Program-made: the position numbers and the translations under genes
From: Planctomycetota bacterium
Lineage (GTDB): Bacteria; Planctomycetota; UBA1135; UBA2386
Direction of reading: 5' to 3'
Assembly: GCA_016713175.1 (NCBI GenBank)
Contig: JADJPQ010000008.1
Span: 1-64,000, forward strand
Length of the DNA: 64,000 nucleotides
Notes under the pieces: generated by a model
Database searches by the model: none
Told to the model about the DNA's origin: nothing
The model's input: only the letters and a program-made list of their open reading frames with translations
Shown here: positions 33,174 to 41,877 of the stretch, piece after piece
Layout of the letters: the number at the start of each line of letters is the position of its first letter
Position numbering within the stretch: the first letter of the stretch is position 1

Positions 33174-34811
33174 ATGAGCGACGTCGCCACTCCTCGATCC
33201 GGGCACCGCCCGATCGCCTGGCTCCTGTCCCGCCTGCCGAGCGGGCTCGTTCTTCTTCTACTGTTCGCCGTGGGGCTCTGGGGCCACCACACGGGCTGGC
33301 AGGCTCCGAAGTTCTCCACACTGTTCGGCGGTGAACCTGCCGTGAGCGAAGACTGGTGCGTGGAACACAACGTGCCGGAGTCCACGTGCCTTGCCTGCCA
33401 CCCGGAGCTGGCCGGCGAGAGCGCCGCAGACTGGTGCAAGGAGCACGGCGTTCCCGAATCGAAGTGCACCATCTGCCATCCGGAGATCCTCGCAACTGGT
33501 ATCGCCGCCGATTGGTGCGAGGAACACGGTGTTCCGGAATCGGGCTGCACCCTTTGCCACCCTGAGATCGCACGCAAGGGCGAGGTCGCGGACGACGCCT
33601 CAGTGCCGATCGTCACCGCATCCGAGCACGCTGTTCCCACTGGACCACCGAAGCCCGGCAAGGATCCGGCCACGTGCCAGAAGCACGCACTGAAGGTGCA
33701 GTTCGCCTCGAAGGAGGCTCTCGACAAGGTCGGGGTGCGTCTCGGCCAGGTCATCGAACGGCCGATGGCCGAAGCCGTCGCCGTCCCCGCCCTCATTGAC
33801 TACGACCGGACGCGTTTCGCCAGGGTCGTGTCGCGCGTGACCGGCACTGCCCGCTACCTGGGCAAGCAGCTCGGCAACGCGGTGGCGGCAGGCGACGTGC
33901 TGGCCCTGATCGACACGGCGGAGGCCGGTCAGGCGAAGGCGGAGTTGCTGCAGGCGTTCGCCAGCCATGAGGTCGCGGCCGCTAACGAGAAACGGCTCGA
34001 ACGCTTCGTGGCTGAGGGCTTCGGCAAGGACACGGATCGCATCCAGGCGAGCGCCGTTGCGCGCGAGGCAGCGATCCGGCTCTTCCATGCGCAGCAGACG
34101 TTCCACAACCTCGGTCTGCCGTTGCCGGAAGGCACGCCAACGCCAGACTCGGTCGCGGGGCTCGGCATCCCGGAGGCGATCATTGAAGGACTACCGCAGG
34201 CGATCCGGTCCGCCAACCTGTTGCCGCTCCGCGCGCCGTTGGCCGGCGTTGTGGTACGGCTGGACATCGTCACAGGCGACACCGTCGACACGAGCCGGGT
34301 CCTGTTCGAGATCGCGGATCCAAGCCGCTTGTGGGTCCTGATGGACGTGCCGCAGCCGCTGTCGTCGCGCATCCTGCTCGGAGCCCGCGTCCTCTTCCGA
34401 CCCGACCGGGGGCAGGGCGAACCTGTTCCCGGTCACGTCGATTGGATCTCGACCGCAGTCGACGACGTGACCCGCACGCTGCAGGCGCGCGCTATCGTCG
34501 ACAACCCCGATGGCGCACTTCGGGCAAACACCTTCGGCAAGGCCCAGATCGTGATTCGCCCCACGGCCAAGGTCATCGCCGTGCCGAGCGCCGCCGTGCA
34601 GTGGGAAGGCTGTTGCCACGTCGTCTTCGTCCGGCTCGCCGACACGGTGTTTCAAACCCGCAAGGTGCGGATCGGAGCGAGCGACGCGGCCTACACCGAA
34701 GTGCTAGCAGGGGTCCTGCCGGGCGAAGTCGTCGTGACGGTCGCTAGCCACGTACTGGTCGCCGAGATCCTGAAGAGCAACCTGGGTGCTGGTTGCTGCG
34801 ACGACAAGTGA
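33174..34811 (+). CDS. czcB: RND efflux adaptor, CzcB-like, with three Cys/His repeats
   Basis: This is a 545-residue membrane-fusion protein. The ATG at 33174 gives an N-terminal membrane anchor (residues 23-42). Residues 58-130 hold three tandem copies of a repeat of the form W-C-x-E-H-x-V-P-E-S-x-C-x2-C-H-P-E, each with three Cys and two His. This metal-ligand array projects into the periplasm. The adaptor core (barrel, short hairpin, lipoyl halves) follows from about 180, and the tail ends G-C-C-D-D-K. The repeat array likely gathers metal for the pump. The gene is followed four bases later by the pump gene. Confidence 0.85.
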   Translation: MSDVATPRSGHRPIAWLLSRLPSGLVLLLLFAVGLWGHHTGWQAPKFSTLFGGEPAVSEDWCVEHNVPESTCLACHPELAGESAADWCKEHGVPESKCTICHPEILATGIAADWCEEHGVPESGCTLCHPEIARKGEVADDASVPIVTASEHAVPTGPPKPGKDPATCQKHALKVQFASKEALDKVGVRLGQVIERPMAEAVAVPALIDYDRTRFARVVSRVTGTARYLGKQLGNAVAAGDVLALIDTAEAGQAKAELLQAFASHEVAAANEKRLERFVAEGFGKDTDRIQASAVAREAAIRLFHAQQTFHNLGLPLPEGTPTPDSVAGLGIPEAIIEGLPQAIRSANLLPLRAPLAGVVVRLDIVTGDTVDTSRVLFEIADPSRLWVLMDVPQPLSSRILLGARVLFRPDRGQGEPVPGHVDWISTAVDDVTRTLQARAIVDNPDGALRANTFGKAQIVIRPTAKVIAVPSAAVQWEGCCHVVFVRLADTVFQTRKVRIGASDAAYTEVLAGVLPGEVVVTVASHVLVAEILKSNLGAGCCDDK

Positions 34812-34815
34812 CCCC

Positions 34816-37800
34816 ATGCTAGAACGCATCATCACCTGGTCGCTGCAGCATCGCCTCGTGGTGTTGGTGGCGCTTGCAGTCGCTTCAGTGTTCGGAGTTC
34901 TGGCAGTGCGCGCACTCGACATCGACGCGTTCCCGGACACGACGCCGGTCCAGGTGCAGATCAACACGGTAGCGCCGGCACTCGCGCCGGAGCAGATCGA
35001 ACGGCAAGTCACGTTCCCTGTGGAGCAGGCGATCAGCGGTCTGCCCGCGCTACAGGGCGTGCGCTCGGTGAGTAAGTTCGGCCTCTCGCAGGTGGTCGTA
35101 ACGTTCGCCGACACGACGGAGATCTACTTCGCGCGACGGCTCGTCAGCGAACGTCTGGTCGGCGTCGAGTTGCCGCCGGGAGTCTCCGCGCCGACCCTCG
35201 GTCCGGTCGCGACCGGACTCGGTGAGGTGTTCCACTACGTCGTGACATCGGATCGCGCGGACATCACCGAACTGCGCACCGTGCAGGACTGGATCCTTGA
35301 GCCGGCCCTGCGCGCCGTACCGGGCGTCGCCGAGGTCAACAGTTGGGGTGGCAACGAGAAGCAGTACCAGGTTAGGGTCGACCCCGCACGACTAGTTCGG
35401 TACGGCCTCTTGTTCGACGAAGTCGTGACCGCGCTGACAGCCAACAACGTCAACGCCGGCGGCGGCAGCATTGCTTCCCAGGGCAGCATGCTGCTCATCC
35501 AGGGCGACGGACTCGTGGCCGGTGTCGAGCAGATCCGCCAGATCGTGCTGACCGCGCGGGATGGTGTGCCGGTCCGCGTCGGGGATGTGGCGGAAGTCGC
35601 GATCGGCGCGGAGATCCGTCGCGGCGCGGTGACATACCAGGGGCGGGGCGAAGCCGTGCTCGGCCTCGGCTTCATGCTGATGGGAGAGAACACGCACACC
35701 GTGACGACGGCCCTAAAGCAGAAGCTCGACGAGCTGCGTCCGCGACTGCCGGCCGGGATCCAGGTCGAGGTCGTCTACGATCGCACCGAACTGGTCGATC
35801 ACGTCATCGACACCGTGCGGAAGAACCTGTTCGAGGGCGGCCTGTTGGTCGTGGCGGTGCTGTTCCTGTTCCTCGGCAACCTGCGCGCGGGTCTGATAGT
35901 CGCCGCGGCGATCCCGCTGTCGATGATGTTCGCGTTCGCTGGCATGTGGCGCTTCGCGATTGCCGGAAGCCTGATGAGTCTCGGCGCGATCGACTTTGGC
36001 CTCGTCGTCGACAGTGCCGTGATTCAGGTCGAGAACGCCGTGCGGCACCTCGGTCATGATCGCAGCGGCCGACGCCGCATCGACGTGGTCAGGGACGCCG
36101 TGCTCGAAGTGCGCAAGCCGACCATGTTCGGCGAGTTGATCATCGCCCTGGTCTACGTGCCGATCCTTACTCTTGAGGGAATCGAGGGCAAGTTGTTCCA
36201 GCCAATGGCCCTAACGGTGATCTTCGCGCTGGCCGGCTCGCTCGTCCTGTCGCTGACTCTAATCCCTGTGCTTGCCAGCCTGATTTTGCCGCGTCGTAGC
36301 GAGGAACACGAACCGTGGCTGATCCGCGCCGCGCGTTGGTTGTATGCGCCGGTGCTGCGATCCGTCATGCACCACCGGTTGCCCGTGCTCGTCGCCGCAC
36401 TCGCGGTGCTCGTCGCCGCGCTGATTGTCGCGCGCGGGCTCGGTACCGAGTTCGTGCCGCGGTTGTCTGAAGGGGCCATTGTCGCCAACGCCGTTCGCAT
36501 CGCAGGCACCGATCTCGACGAATCGGTCCGCTACAACACGCAGATGGAGAGGGCGCTGCTGGCGGCCTTCCCCGACGAGATCCGGCACGTTTGGAGCCGG
36601 ATCGGCGCGGCCGAGGTGGCGACAGATCCCATGGGCGTCGAGCTGACGGACCTGTTCCTGACGCTGCATCCTCGCGAGCGGTGGCGGCGCGCGCACACCC
36701 AGGCCGAGTTGTTGAACCACGTGCAGCGCGAGCTGCGTGACATGCCAGGCCAGCGGCTCGCGTACACACAGCCGATCGAGATGCGAATGAACGAGATGAT
36801 CGCAGGCGTGCGCGGCGACGTCGCGATCAAGATCTACGGCGACGACCTCGATGTGTTGGCCCAGAAGGCGGCCGAAGTCGGGGCCATCCTCGGCGCTGTT
36901 CCGGGTGCTTCGGACCTCAGCACGGAGCAGGTCACCGGTCAGCCCGTCCTGCAGATACGTGCCGACCGCGAAGCCCTGGCACGCCACGGCGTGCCGGCAC
37001 AGACCGCGATGGACCTTGTGCAGGCCATCGGCGGCAAGCGCGTAGGCGAAGTGGCCGAAGGACAACTGCGCTTCCCGCTCGTTGTGCGAATGGCGGATCC
37101 TCTCCGGGCCGGTGCTTTTGCCATTGGCTCCATCCTCGTTGCGACGCCGGCAGGACAGCGCCTGCCGCTCGCTTCGCTCGCGACCATCGAAGAGGTCGAA
37201 GGACCCTCCACGATCACGCGCGAGTGGGGTCAGCGCCGGATCTCGGTGCAGGTCAACGTGCGTGGCCGCGACCCCGGCTCGTACGTCGCAGAAGCGCGCC
37301 GTCGCGTCGCCGAAACCGTCAAGCTGCCGCCCGGCAGGTACCGCATCGATTGGGGCGGACAGTTTCAGAACTACGAACGTGCGCGGGAACGACTGCTGAT
37401 CGTCGTGCCGATCGTGCTCGTCGCGATCTTCGGCCTGTTGTTCGTGACGTACCGCAACCTGCGCGACTCGCTGCGCGTGTTCACGGGCGTTCCGTTTGCG
37501 GCGGTCGGCGGCATCGCGGCGCTGTGGCTGCGCGACATGCCGTTCTCGATCTCCGCCGGCGTCGGCTTCATCGCATTGTCAGGCGTGGCCGTGCTCGGTG
37601 ACATGGTGCTCGTCTCGTACGTGCGTCAGCTGATGGCTCGCGGCGTCGACCGTGCCGCCGCGGTGGAAGTCGCGTGCCTGACGCGGTTGCGCCCCGTCCT
37701 GATGACGGCACTGGTGGCGGCGCTCGGCTTCGTGCCGATGGCCCTCAGCACTGGCGTGGGGGCAGAGGTGCAGCGGCCGCTTGCCACCGTCGTGATCGGC

Positions 37801-37956
37801 GGCGTATTGAGTAGCACCCTGCTCACCCTGTTGGTGCTGCCGGCGATCTATCTCGTGTTCGGCTCGAAAACCACTCCCAGCGTCGAGTCTCCCGCCACCG
37901 CTTGCGAGTCCGGCTCAACGGTGGAACCTGAAGCGGATCAGGGACCGGCGCAGTGA
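34816..37956 (+). CDS. czcA: RND heavy-metal efflux pump CzcA (Zn/Co/Cd type)
   Basis: This 1046-residue pump starts at the ATG at 34816, just after the adaptor stop. TM4 near residues 390-408 reads D-F-G-L-V-V-D-S-A-V-I-Q-V-E-N, close to the D-F-G-x3-D-G-A signature of divalent-cation pumps such as CzcA; the usual Gly after the second Asp is Ser here. The proton-relay Asp and Glu are present. Full RND length, 12 membrane segments, two large loops. It exports divalent metal such as Zn2+, Co2+ or Cd2+ across both membranes with its adaptor and channel. Confidence 0.92.
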   Translation: MLERIITWSLQHRLVVLVALAVASVFGVLAVRALDIDAFPDTTPVQVQINTVAPALAPEQIERQVTFPVEQAISGLPALQGVRSVSKFGLSQVVVTFADTTEIYFARRLVSERLVGVELPPGVSAPTLGPVATGLGEVFHYVVTSDRADITELRTVQDWILEPALRAVPGVAEVNSWGGNEKQYQVRVDPARLVRYGLLFDEVVTALTANNVNAGGGSIASQGSMLLIQGDGLVAGVEQIRQIVLTARDGVPVRVGDVAEVAIGAEIRRGAVTYQGRGEAVLGLGFMLMGENTHTVTTALKQKLDELRPRLPAGIQVEVVYDRTELVDHVIDTVRKNLFEGGLLVVAVLFLFLGNLRAGLIVAAAIPLSMMFAFAGMWRFAIAGSLMSLGAIDFGLVVDSAVIQVENAVRHLGHDRSGRRRIDVVRDAVLEVRKPTMFGELIIALVYVPILTLEGIEGKLFQPMALTVIFALAGSLVLSLTLIPVLASLILPRRSEEHEPWLIRAARWLYAPVLRSVMHHRLPVLVAALAVLVAALIVARGLGTEFVPRLSEGAIVANAVRIAGTDLDESVRYNTQMERALLAAFPDEIRHVWSRIGAAEVATDPMGVELTDLFLTLHPRERWRRAHTQAELLNHVQRELRDMPGQRLAYTQPIEMRMNEMIAGVRGDVAIKIYGDDLDVLAQKAAEVGAILGAVPGASDLSTEQVTGQPVLQIRADREALARHGVPAQTAMDLVQAIGGKRVGEVAEGQLRFPLVVRMADPLRAGAFAIGSILVATPAGQRLPLASLATIEEVEGPSTITREWGQRRISVQVNVRGRDPGSYVAEARRRVAETVKLPPGRYRIDWGGQFQNYERARERLLIVVPIVLVAIFGLLFVTYRNLRDSLRVFTGVPFAAVGGIAALWLRDMPFSISAGVGFIALSGVAVLGDMVLVSYVRQLMARGVDRAAAVEVACLTRLRPVLMTALVAALGFVPMALSTGVGAEVQRPLATVVIGGVLSSTLLTLLVLPAIYLVFGSKTTPSVESPATACESGSTVEPEADQGPAQ

Positions 37957-37974
37957 CTAACTTTAGGAGCAACC

Positions 37975-38301
37975 ATGTCAAACGTGTTGAAGCGATGGAT
38001 TGCGTGCGTCGTCGTCGTCACCCTCTTCGCCGCTTGCGGCGGCGACACCAAACCTCAGGAACCGACCGCAGCACGGGCAGCCCCGAAGGCACTGCTCGTG
38101 GAGAAGACGCAGGTGGCGGACTGGTGTCCCGAACACGGTGTCCCCGAGTCGATCTGCACTCGCTGCAACGCCGGTCTCATCGACTCCTTCAAGAAGAAAG
38201 GCGATTGGTGTCTCAAGCACGAGTTGCCGGATTCACAGTGCTTCGTCTGCCATCCAGAGATCGAAGCGAAGTTCAAAGCAATAGCCCCTAAGAAAAAGTA
38301 G
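37975..38301 (+). CDS. Small lipoprotein with two of the same Cys/His repeats
   Basis: This is a 108-residue lipoprotein (lipobox F-A-A-C) with AGGAG upstream of its ATG. Residues 48-67 and 76-95 repeat the pattern seen in the adjacent adaptor: D-W-C-P-E-H-G-V-P-E-S-x-C-x2-C and D-W-C-L-K-H-E-L-P-D-S-Q-C-x2-C-H-P-E. The first copy lacks the final H-P. It ends with a Lys-rich tail. It probably is a free periplasmic metal carrier handing metal to the adaptor, an inference from the shared repeat and the shared operon. Confidence 0.75.
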   Translation: MSNVLKRWIACVVVVTLFAACGGDTKPQEPTAARAAPKALLVEKTQVADWCPEHGVPESICTRCNAGLIDSFKKKGDWCLKHELPDSQCFVCHPEIEAKFKAIAPKKK

Positions 38302-38735
38302 GGGAGGAACTCAAAGTCCGTTACCCCAGCAGCCCGATCTCCGGAACTGGCGAAGCTCGCGCTCGCCACGAAGCCTGCGGGTGCGGTCTCCATACTGGAC
38401 GCCAGGAAGGCGGTGCCGCCGACTCCCGAGTCGCATCGGGCCGCATCGCCAACGTCGTCCCGGGCTTCACTGTGTTCACGTGGTTGGACTCGTCGCTGCC
38501 CCCGTCGCCGGTTCGCTCGGCGATCTGTGGTTGCCCGACTCGGTGACCGTAGTGGGTCCGTAGTGGGGAGGCTGACGAAGGACGAGCACGGCAATCATGT
38601 GCTGCTCGCGACCGGCTGGCACCGGGATTCGCGCCCCGAACTTCCGACGGACCTTCGCTGGCCAAACTGATCGGCGGCGCGATACCGATGCTCGCGCCCG
38701 TAGCCGCGAGTATCGTCTGGCAGGACACGGGCGAA

Positions 38736-38767
38736 CCTGCGCGTGACCTTGAGTCACTCGCCGGAAT
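38736..38767 (+). repeat. Intergenic TGAC-N5-GTCA element, copy 3
   Basis: The core TGACCTTGAGTCA lies at 38744-38756, with TGCGCG directly before it. It sits in a gene-free gap. Confidence 0.5.
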
Positions 38768-39075
38768 CGGATCTGCGTCAGTCGATTTCACTCGTCCCCG
38801 ATCCGAGGGCATTCGACGAACGCGCGTCCTTGCCCAGGCGCTTGGCCTTGAAGCAGAAGGGGTAGGGTCGGTTCGTCGATCTCCTCGCTTCGCACGAACC
38901 GTGGCCGGTTCATAGCGGCTCTTGACCTGGGCCTCGAACTCATCGAGGGCGAAGGGCTCCTTCGCTGCGGGCGCTGGCCCACGGCCCACGAAGTCGAGTC
39001 CCGGGAATTCTGCACGGAACGGTGGCTGCGAAGACATCTAGAGGACGTGGGGCTGGTGCAAGCCCCGTGTTGCTG

Positions 39076-39111
39076 TTGACCGTAGGCAGACACTTCTAGA
39101 GTTCTAGAACT
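39076..39111 (+). promoter_or_regulatory. Promoter/operator of ArsR-like gene
   Basis: TTGACC at 39076-39081 can serve as -35. The perfect 12-base palindrome AGTTCTAGAACT at 39100-39111 overlaps the place of the -10 box, 37 bases before the ATG. Such a site fits an autorepressor operator. Confidence 0.45.
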
Positions 39112-39147
39112 AGTCACCTAGAGAACCGACGATGCTACGATTCGCGG

Positions 39148-39459
39148 ATGCCGAAGCTCTCGCCGCCCCTGCTGCCCGTGAGCGTCCTCGAATCGGTTGC
39201 CCCGATCCTGCGGACGGTCGCGCATCCCGTGCGACTCCAGATCCTCGACCTGATCCGCGACGGCCAAGCAACCCCAACCCAGCTTGCGGAAGCTATCGGG
39301 CTCCCTCTGGCGCAGATCAGCCAGCATCTGCAGGGGATGCGGCAGCTCGGGGTTCTGGTCCAGGGTAGCGACGGCCGCAGCCGACCCTACCGGGTCGCGC
39401 GGCCCAGTGTGCTCGGCATCCTCGATTGCATCCGAGAGCACATGAAGGACCGCAACTGA
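39148..39459 (+). CDS. ArsR-family repressor
   Basis: This 103-residue winged-helix protein has the domain start L-R-T-V-A-H-P-V-R-L-Q-I-L and the recognition helix A-Q-I-S-Q-H-L-Q-G-M. The classical alpha-3 Cys pair is absent; there is only one Cys, near the C-terminus, so the signal may be a metal at another site or a non-metal ligand. A palindrome lies at its promoter. It precedes the multicopper oxidase by 53 bases and probably controls it. Confidence 0.85.
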   Translation: MPKLSPPLLPVSVLESVAPILRTVAHPVRLQILDLIRDGQATPTQLAEAIGLPLAQISQHLQGMRQLGVLVQGSDGRSRPYRVARPSVLGILDCIREHMKDRN

Positions 39460-39512
39460 AGGCTCTCGTCGCCCGCTACCTGCTCGTCCCCCGACTCCAT
39501 CAGAACCTCTCC

Positions 39513-41282
39513 ATGGCCACCCTCGCTCCCCAACACCTCGCTCTCATGCCAGCATCGCACGCCTGTGCGCTTGCCCTGGCGCTCGTCGCATCCGGCTCGC
39601 TCCGCGCTCAAGTCGTTGAGGTCAACCTCACCGCGGCCCCGGGCACGACGCAGGTCGCTCCTGGCGTCAGCGTCAACGCTTGGCTCTACAACGGCTCGAT
39701 GCCCGGGCCAACGCTGCGCGTGACGGAGGGCCAGACTCTGCGCGTCCGCTTCCAGAACAATCTCCCCGACTCGACGGCGATCCACTGGCACGGCCAGCCG
39801 ATCCAGCTTGGCATGGATGGTGTACCAGACATCTCCCGCCCCGCGATCGCGGCCGGCCAGGAGTTCATCTACGACCTGAACAACCTGATCCCCGGCACCT
39901 ACTGGTTCCATCCGCATGGCCACGAGATGCAGCTCGATGTCGGCTTGGCCAGTGTGCTGATCGTCGATCCGGCGAACCCCGGCAGTGATCCTGCCTTCGA
40001 CGTCGAACAGACGATCGTCCTCGACGACTGGGCCAATCCGCTCGGTGGTGCGTTCTCGGGCCATCTGCTGAACGGTCGAAGCAGCGCCGGTCAGAACCCG
40101 ATCAGTGTGCAGCCTGGGCAGCGGCTCCGTTTGCGTGTCGTGAACGTGGCGGCGACCACGAACTACGTGTTCGCGCTCGACGGGCACGCGATGACCGTCA
40201 CACATGCCGACGGCAACCGCGTGCAGCCGGTTGTCGTGCAGGCGATACCGATTGGCATCGGCGAACGTTGGGACGTGCTCGTCGACTGCAACAACCCCGG
40301 GACCTGGAGCCTCGCGGCGTCGACGATCGAGAACCGAAACGCCACCATGGTGCGCGGCATCGTGCAGTACGCCGGCCAGACGGGGCCGATGCCGGCGGCG
40401 ACCTTCGTGCCGACGAACCTGGCATCGGGTTCGCTGCTGAACTACTCGCAGTTGGCGTCGTACTTCCCGGTTCAGCCCATCACGTCGACGCCGAACCGGA
40501 CCTTCACGGCTTCGCTCGGCATGGGTATGGGGCCGTCGGGGATGATTCACACGATCAACGGCCAGACTTGGCCGAACGTGACTCCGTTCCAGGTCGCAGC
40601 CGGCGAGCACGTTCAGATGTCGATCGTGAACAACGGCATGATGATGATGCCGGAGTATCACCCGATGCACGTGCACGGCCACTTCTTCCGGTTGATGGGC
40701 ACGGCGGGCGGGACAGCGAATCCGCCGAAGAAGGACACGGTGCTGATTAGGCCCAACGGGCAACCGGGCAGCTCGGCGACCGTGCAGATCAGCATGGACA
40801 ACCCAGGCCGTTGGCTCCTGCACTGCCACAACATGGAGCACATGGCGACCGGCATGATGACCGCAATCGAATACAATGGTGACGCGGACGGTGATGGCGT
40901 GCTGACCCGCTCGGACTACGAGCCGATGCTGCCGTTGCCCGTGGTGACGATCAGCGACCAGCCGAGCGCGTTCGCGCCAGGGGCAAGCGGGGCCGTGCGT
41001 GTCCAGTGGACGCCTGGGCAGGCGTTCGGGCTCTTCATCGGGCCCAACGAACTCGCCCTGTGGGTCTCGTTGCCGGGCCTCGGCACCCTGGTGCTCGACC
41101 CGACATCCGCAGCCCTCTACGGACTCGTGCTGACGTCTACGTCCGGCGTGGCGACCTTGCCGTACATCCTGCCGAACAACCCAGCCATCATCGGGTTGCG
41201 CGTGGGCATGCAGGGAGTCGGCGTGGTTCCTCCGGCGAACAGCGTGGTGCTGTCTACCTTCCAGGCCCTCACCGCGCGTTGA
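39513..41282 (+). CDS. Secreted multicopper oxidase with dockerin-like loop and extra C-terminal domain
   Basis: This 589-residue secreted copper enzyme probably oxidises toxic Cu+ or organic substrates. The signal peptide ends L-R-A; the start may also be the ATG at 39546. All four copper clusters are present: H-W-H-G (residue 91), H-P-H-G-H-E, H-P-M-H-V-H-G-H and H-C-H-N-M-E-H. Met-rich stretches (G-M-G-M-G, N-N-G-M-M-M-M) resemble CueO-type copper-binding parts. After the oxidase comes D-A-D-G-D-G-V-L-T-R-S-D, a dockerin/EF-hand-type calcium loop (near 460), and a 120-residue beta domain like those of the secreted proteins at 55-62 kb. Confidence 0.88.
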   Translation: MATLAPQHLALMPASHACALALALVASGSLRAQVVEVNLTAAPGTTQVAPGVSVNAWLYNGSMPGPTLRVTEGQTLRVRFQNNLPDSTAIHWHGQPIQLGMDGVPDISRPAIAAGQEFIYDLNNLIPGTYWFHPHGHEMQLDVGLASVLIVDPANPGSDPAFDVEQTIVLDDWANPLGGAFSGHLLNGRSSAGQNPISVQPGQRLRLRVVNVAATTNYVFALDGHAMTVTHADGNRVQPVVVQAIPIGIGERWDVLVDCNNPGTWSLAASTIENRNATMVRGIVQYAGQTGPMPAATFVPTNLASGSLLNYSQLASYFPVQPITSTPNRTFTASLGMGMGPSGMIHTINGQTWPNVTPFQVAAGEHVQMSIVNNGMMMMPEYHPMHVHGHFFRLMGTAGGTANPPKKDTVLIRPNGQPGSSATVQISMDNPGRWLLHCHNMEHMATGMMTAIEYNGDADGDGVLTRSDYEPMLPLPVVTISDQPSAFAPGASGAVRVQWTPGQAFGLFIGPNELALWVSLPGLGTLVLDPTSAALYGLVLTSTSGVATLPYILPNNPAIIGLRVGMQGVGVVPPANSVVLSTFQALTAR

Positions 41283-41326
41283 TTCCTGAAAGGACTGTGC
41301 CGATACTTCGTTGAGTTGATGAGTCC

Positions 41327-41728
41327 ATGATGTCGTTCCGCAGCCTCTTGGCAGCCGTTTTCACCGCCCTGGCGCTCGCGCTTGGGTTCGGTGTCGCTGC
41401 GGGGCGCGAAGCGACGACCTCCGGCTCCGAGCATGCGTGCTCCTGCTGCGTGGGTGCATGCGAGTGCGCCAAGCAGGAGGTGCCGGAGTGCGGCTGCGAA
41501 GCGAGCGTCGAACACCCAGGACTGCCGGCGGTCCCGCCGGAAGCTCCGACACCGCACCACCCGGCGAGTGTGGCGGGGGCAAACCGGAGCAACGAGCCGT
41601 GGCTGTTGCCGTCCATCACTGGGCCGCCCCAAGGTGGGAGTCTGGTTGGTTGCGCGGCGATTCGATTCGGGAACGACTTCAGACAGGGACGCCGGCGGCA
41701 CGGCGTGCTGTCGGTCTGGCGGGAGTAG
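41327..41728 (+). CDS. Small secreted Cys-rich protein
   Basis: This is a 133-residue protein with a signal peptide (residues 1-25). Right after it come C-S-C-C-V-G-A-C-E-C and C-G-C-E, a thiol cluster suited to Cu+ or Zn2+. The remaining Pro/Gly-rich half shows no fold. It lies between the multicopper oxidase and the Cus operon, which supports a copper role. The start could be the second Met at 41330. Confidence 0.55.
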   Translation: MMSFRSLLAAVFTALALALGFGVAAGREATTSGSEHACSCCVGACECAKQEVPECGCEASVEHPGLPAVPPEAPTPHHPASVAGANRSNEPWLLPSITGPPQGGSLVGCAAIRFGNDFRQGRRRHGVLSVWRE

Positions 41729-41877
41729 CGAGCCTCTGTAGGAGCACTCTGTACTGACGTCGCCGACGACGCAGTCCAGGAGTGCGGGCGGCCCCGAACG
41801 GGGCCTTCGTGGCGATGCGCTGCGCGCGTTGCCGGTGACCCTCCTGCAGTGTTTCTCTGAGCCGAGAGGCTTCCGTC

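Larger units (their letters stand above)
38302..39147. other. 846-base region without a supported gene; contains element copy 3
   Basis: No frame here looks like an intact gene. On the minus strand a short coding-like stretch (39037 to about 38900, with F-A-L-D-E-F-E-A-Q-V-K-S-R-Y) passes into another frame ending near 38788, which hints at a decayed gene of unknown kind. The region separates the second Czc operon from the copper genes and holds one copy of the TGAC-N5-GTCA element. Confidence 0.4.

Noticed and set aside
38321..39037. Minus-strand frame of 238 codons as a gene
   Set aside because: Only the first 45 residues look coding-like; the rest is Arg/Ser/Pro-rich without any pattern, so I left it as a possible decayed gene.
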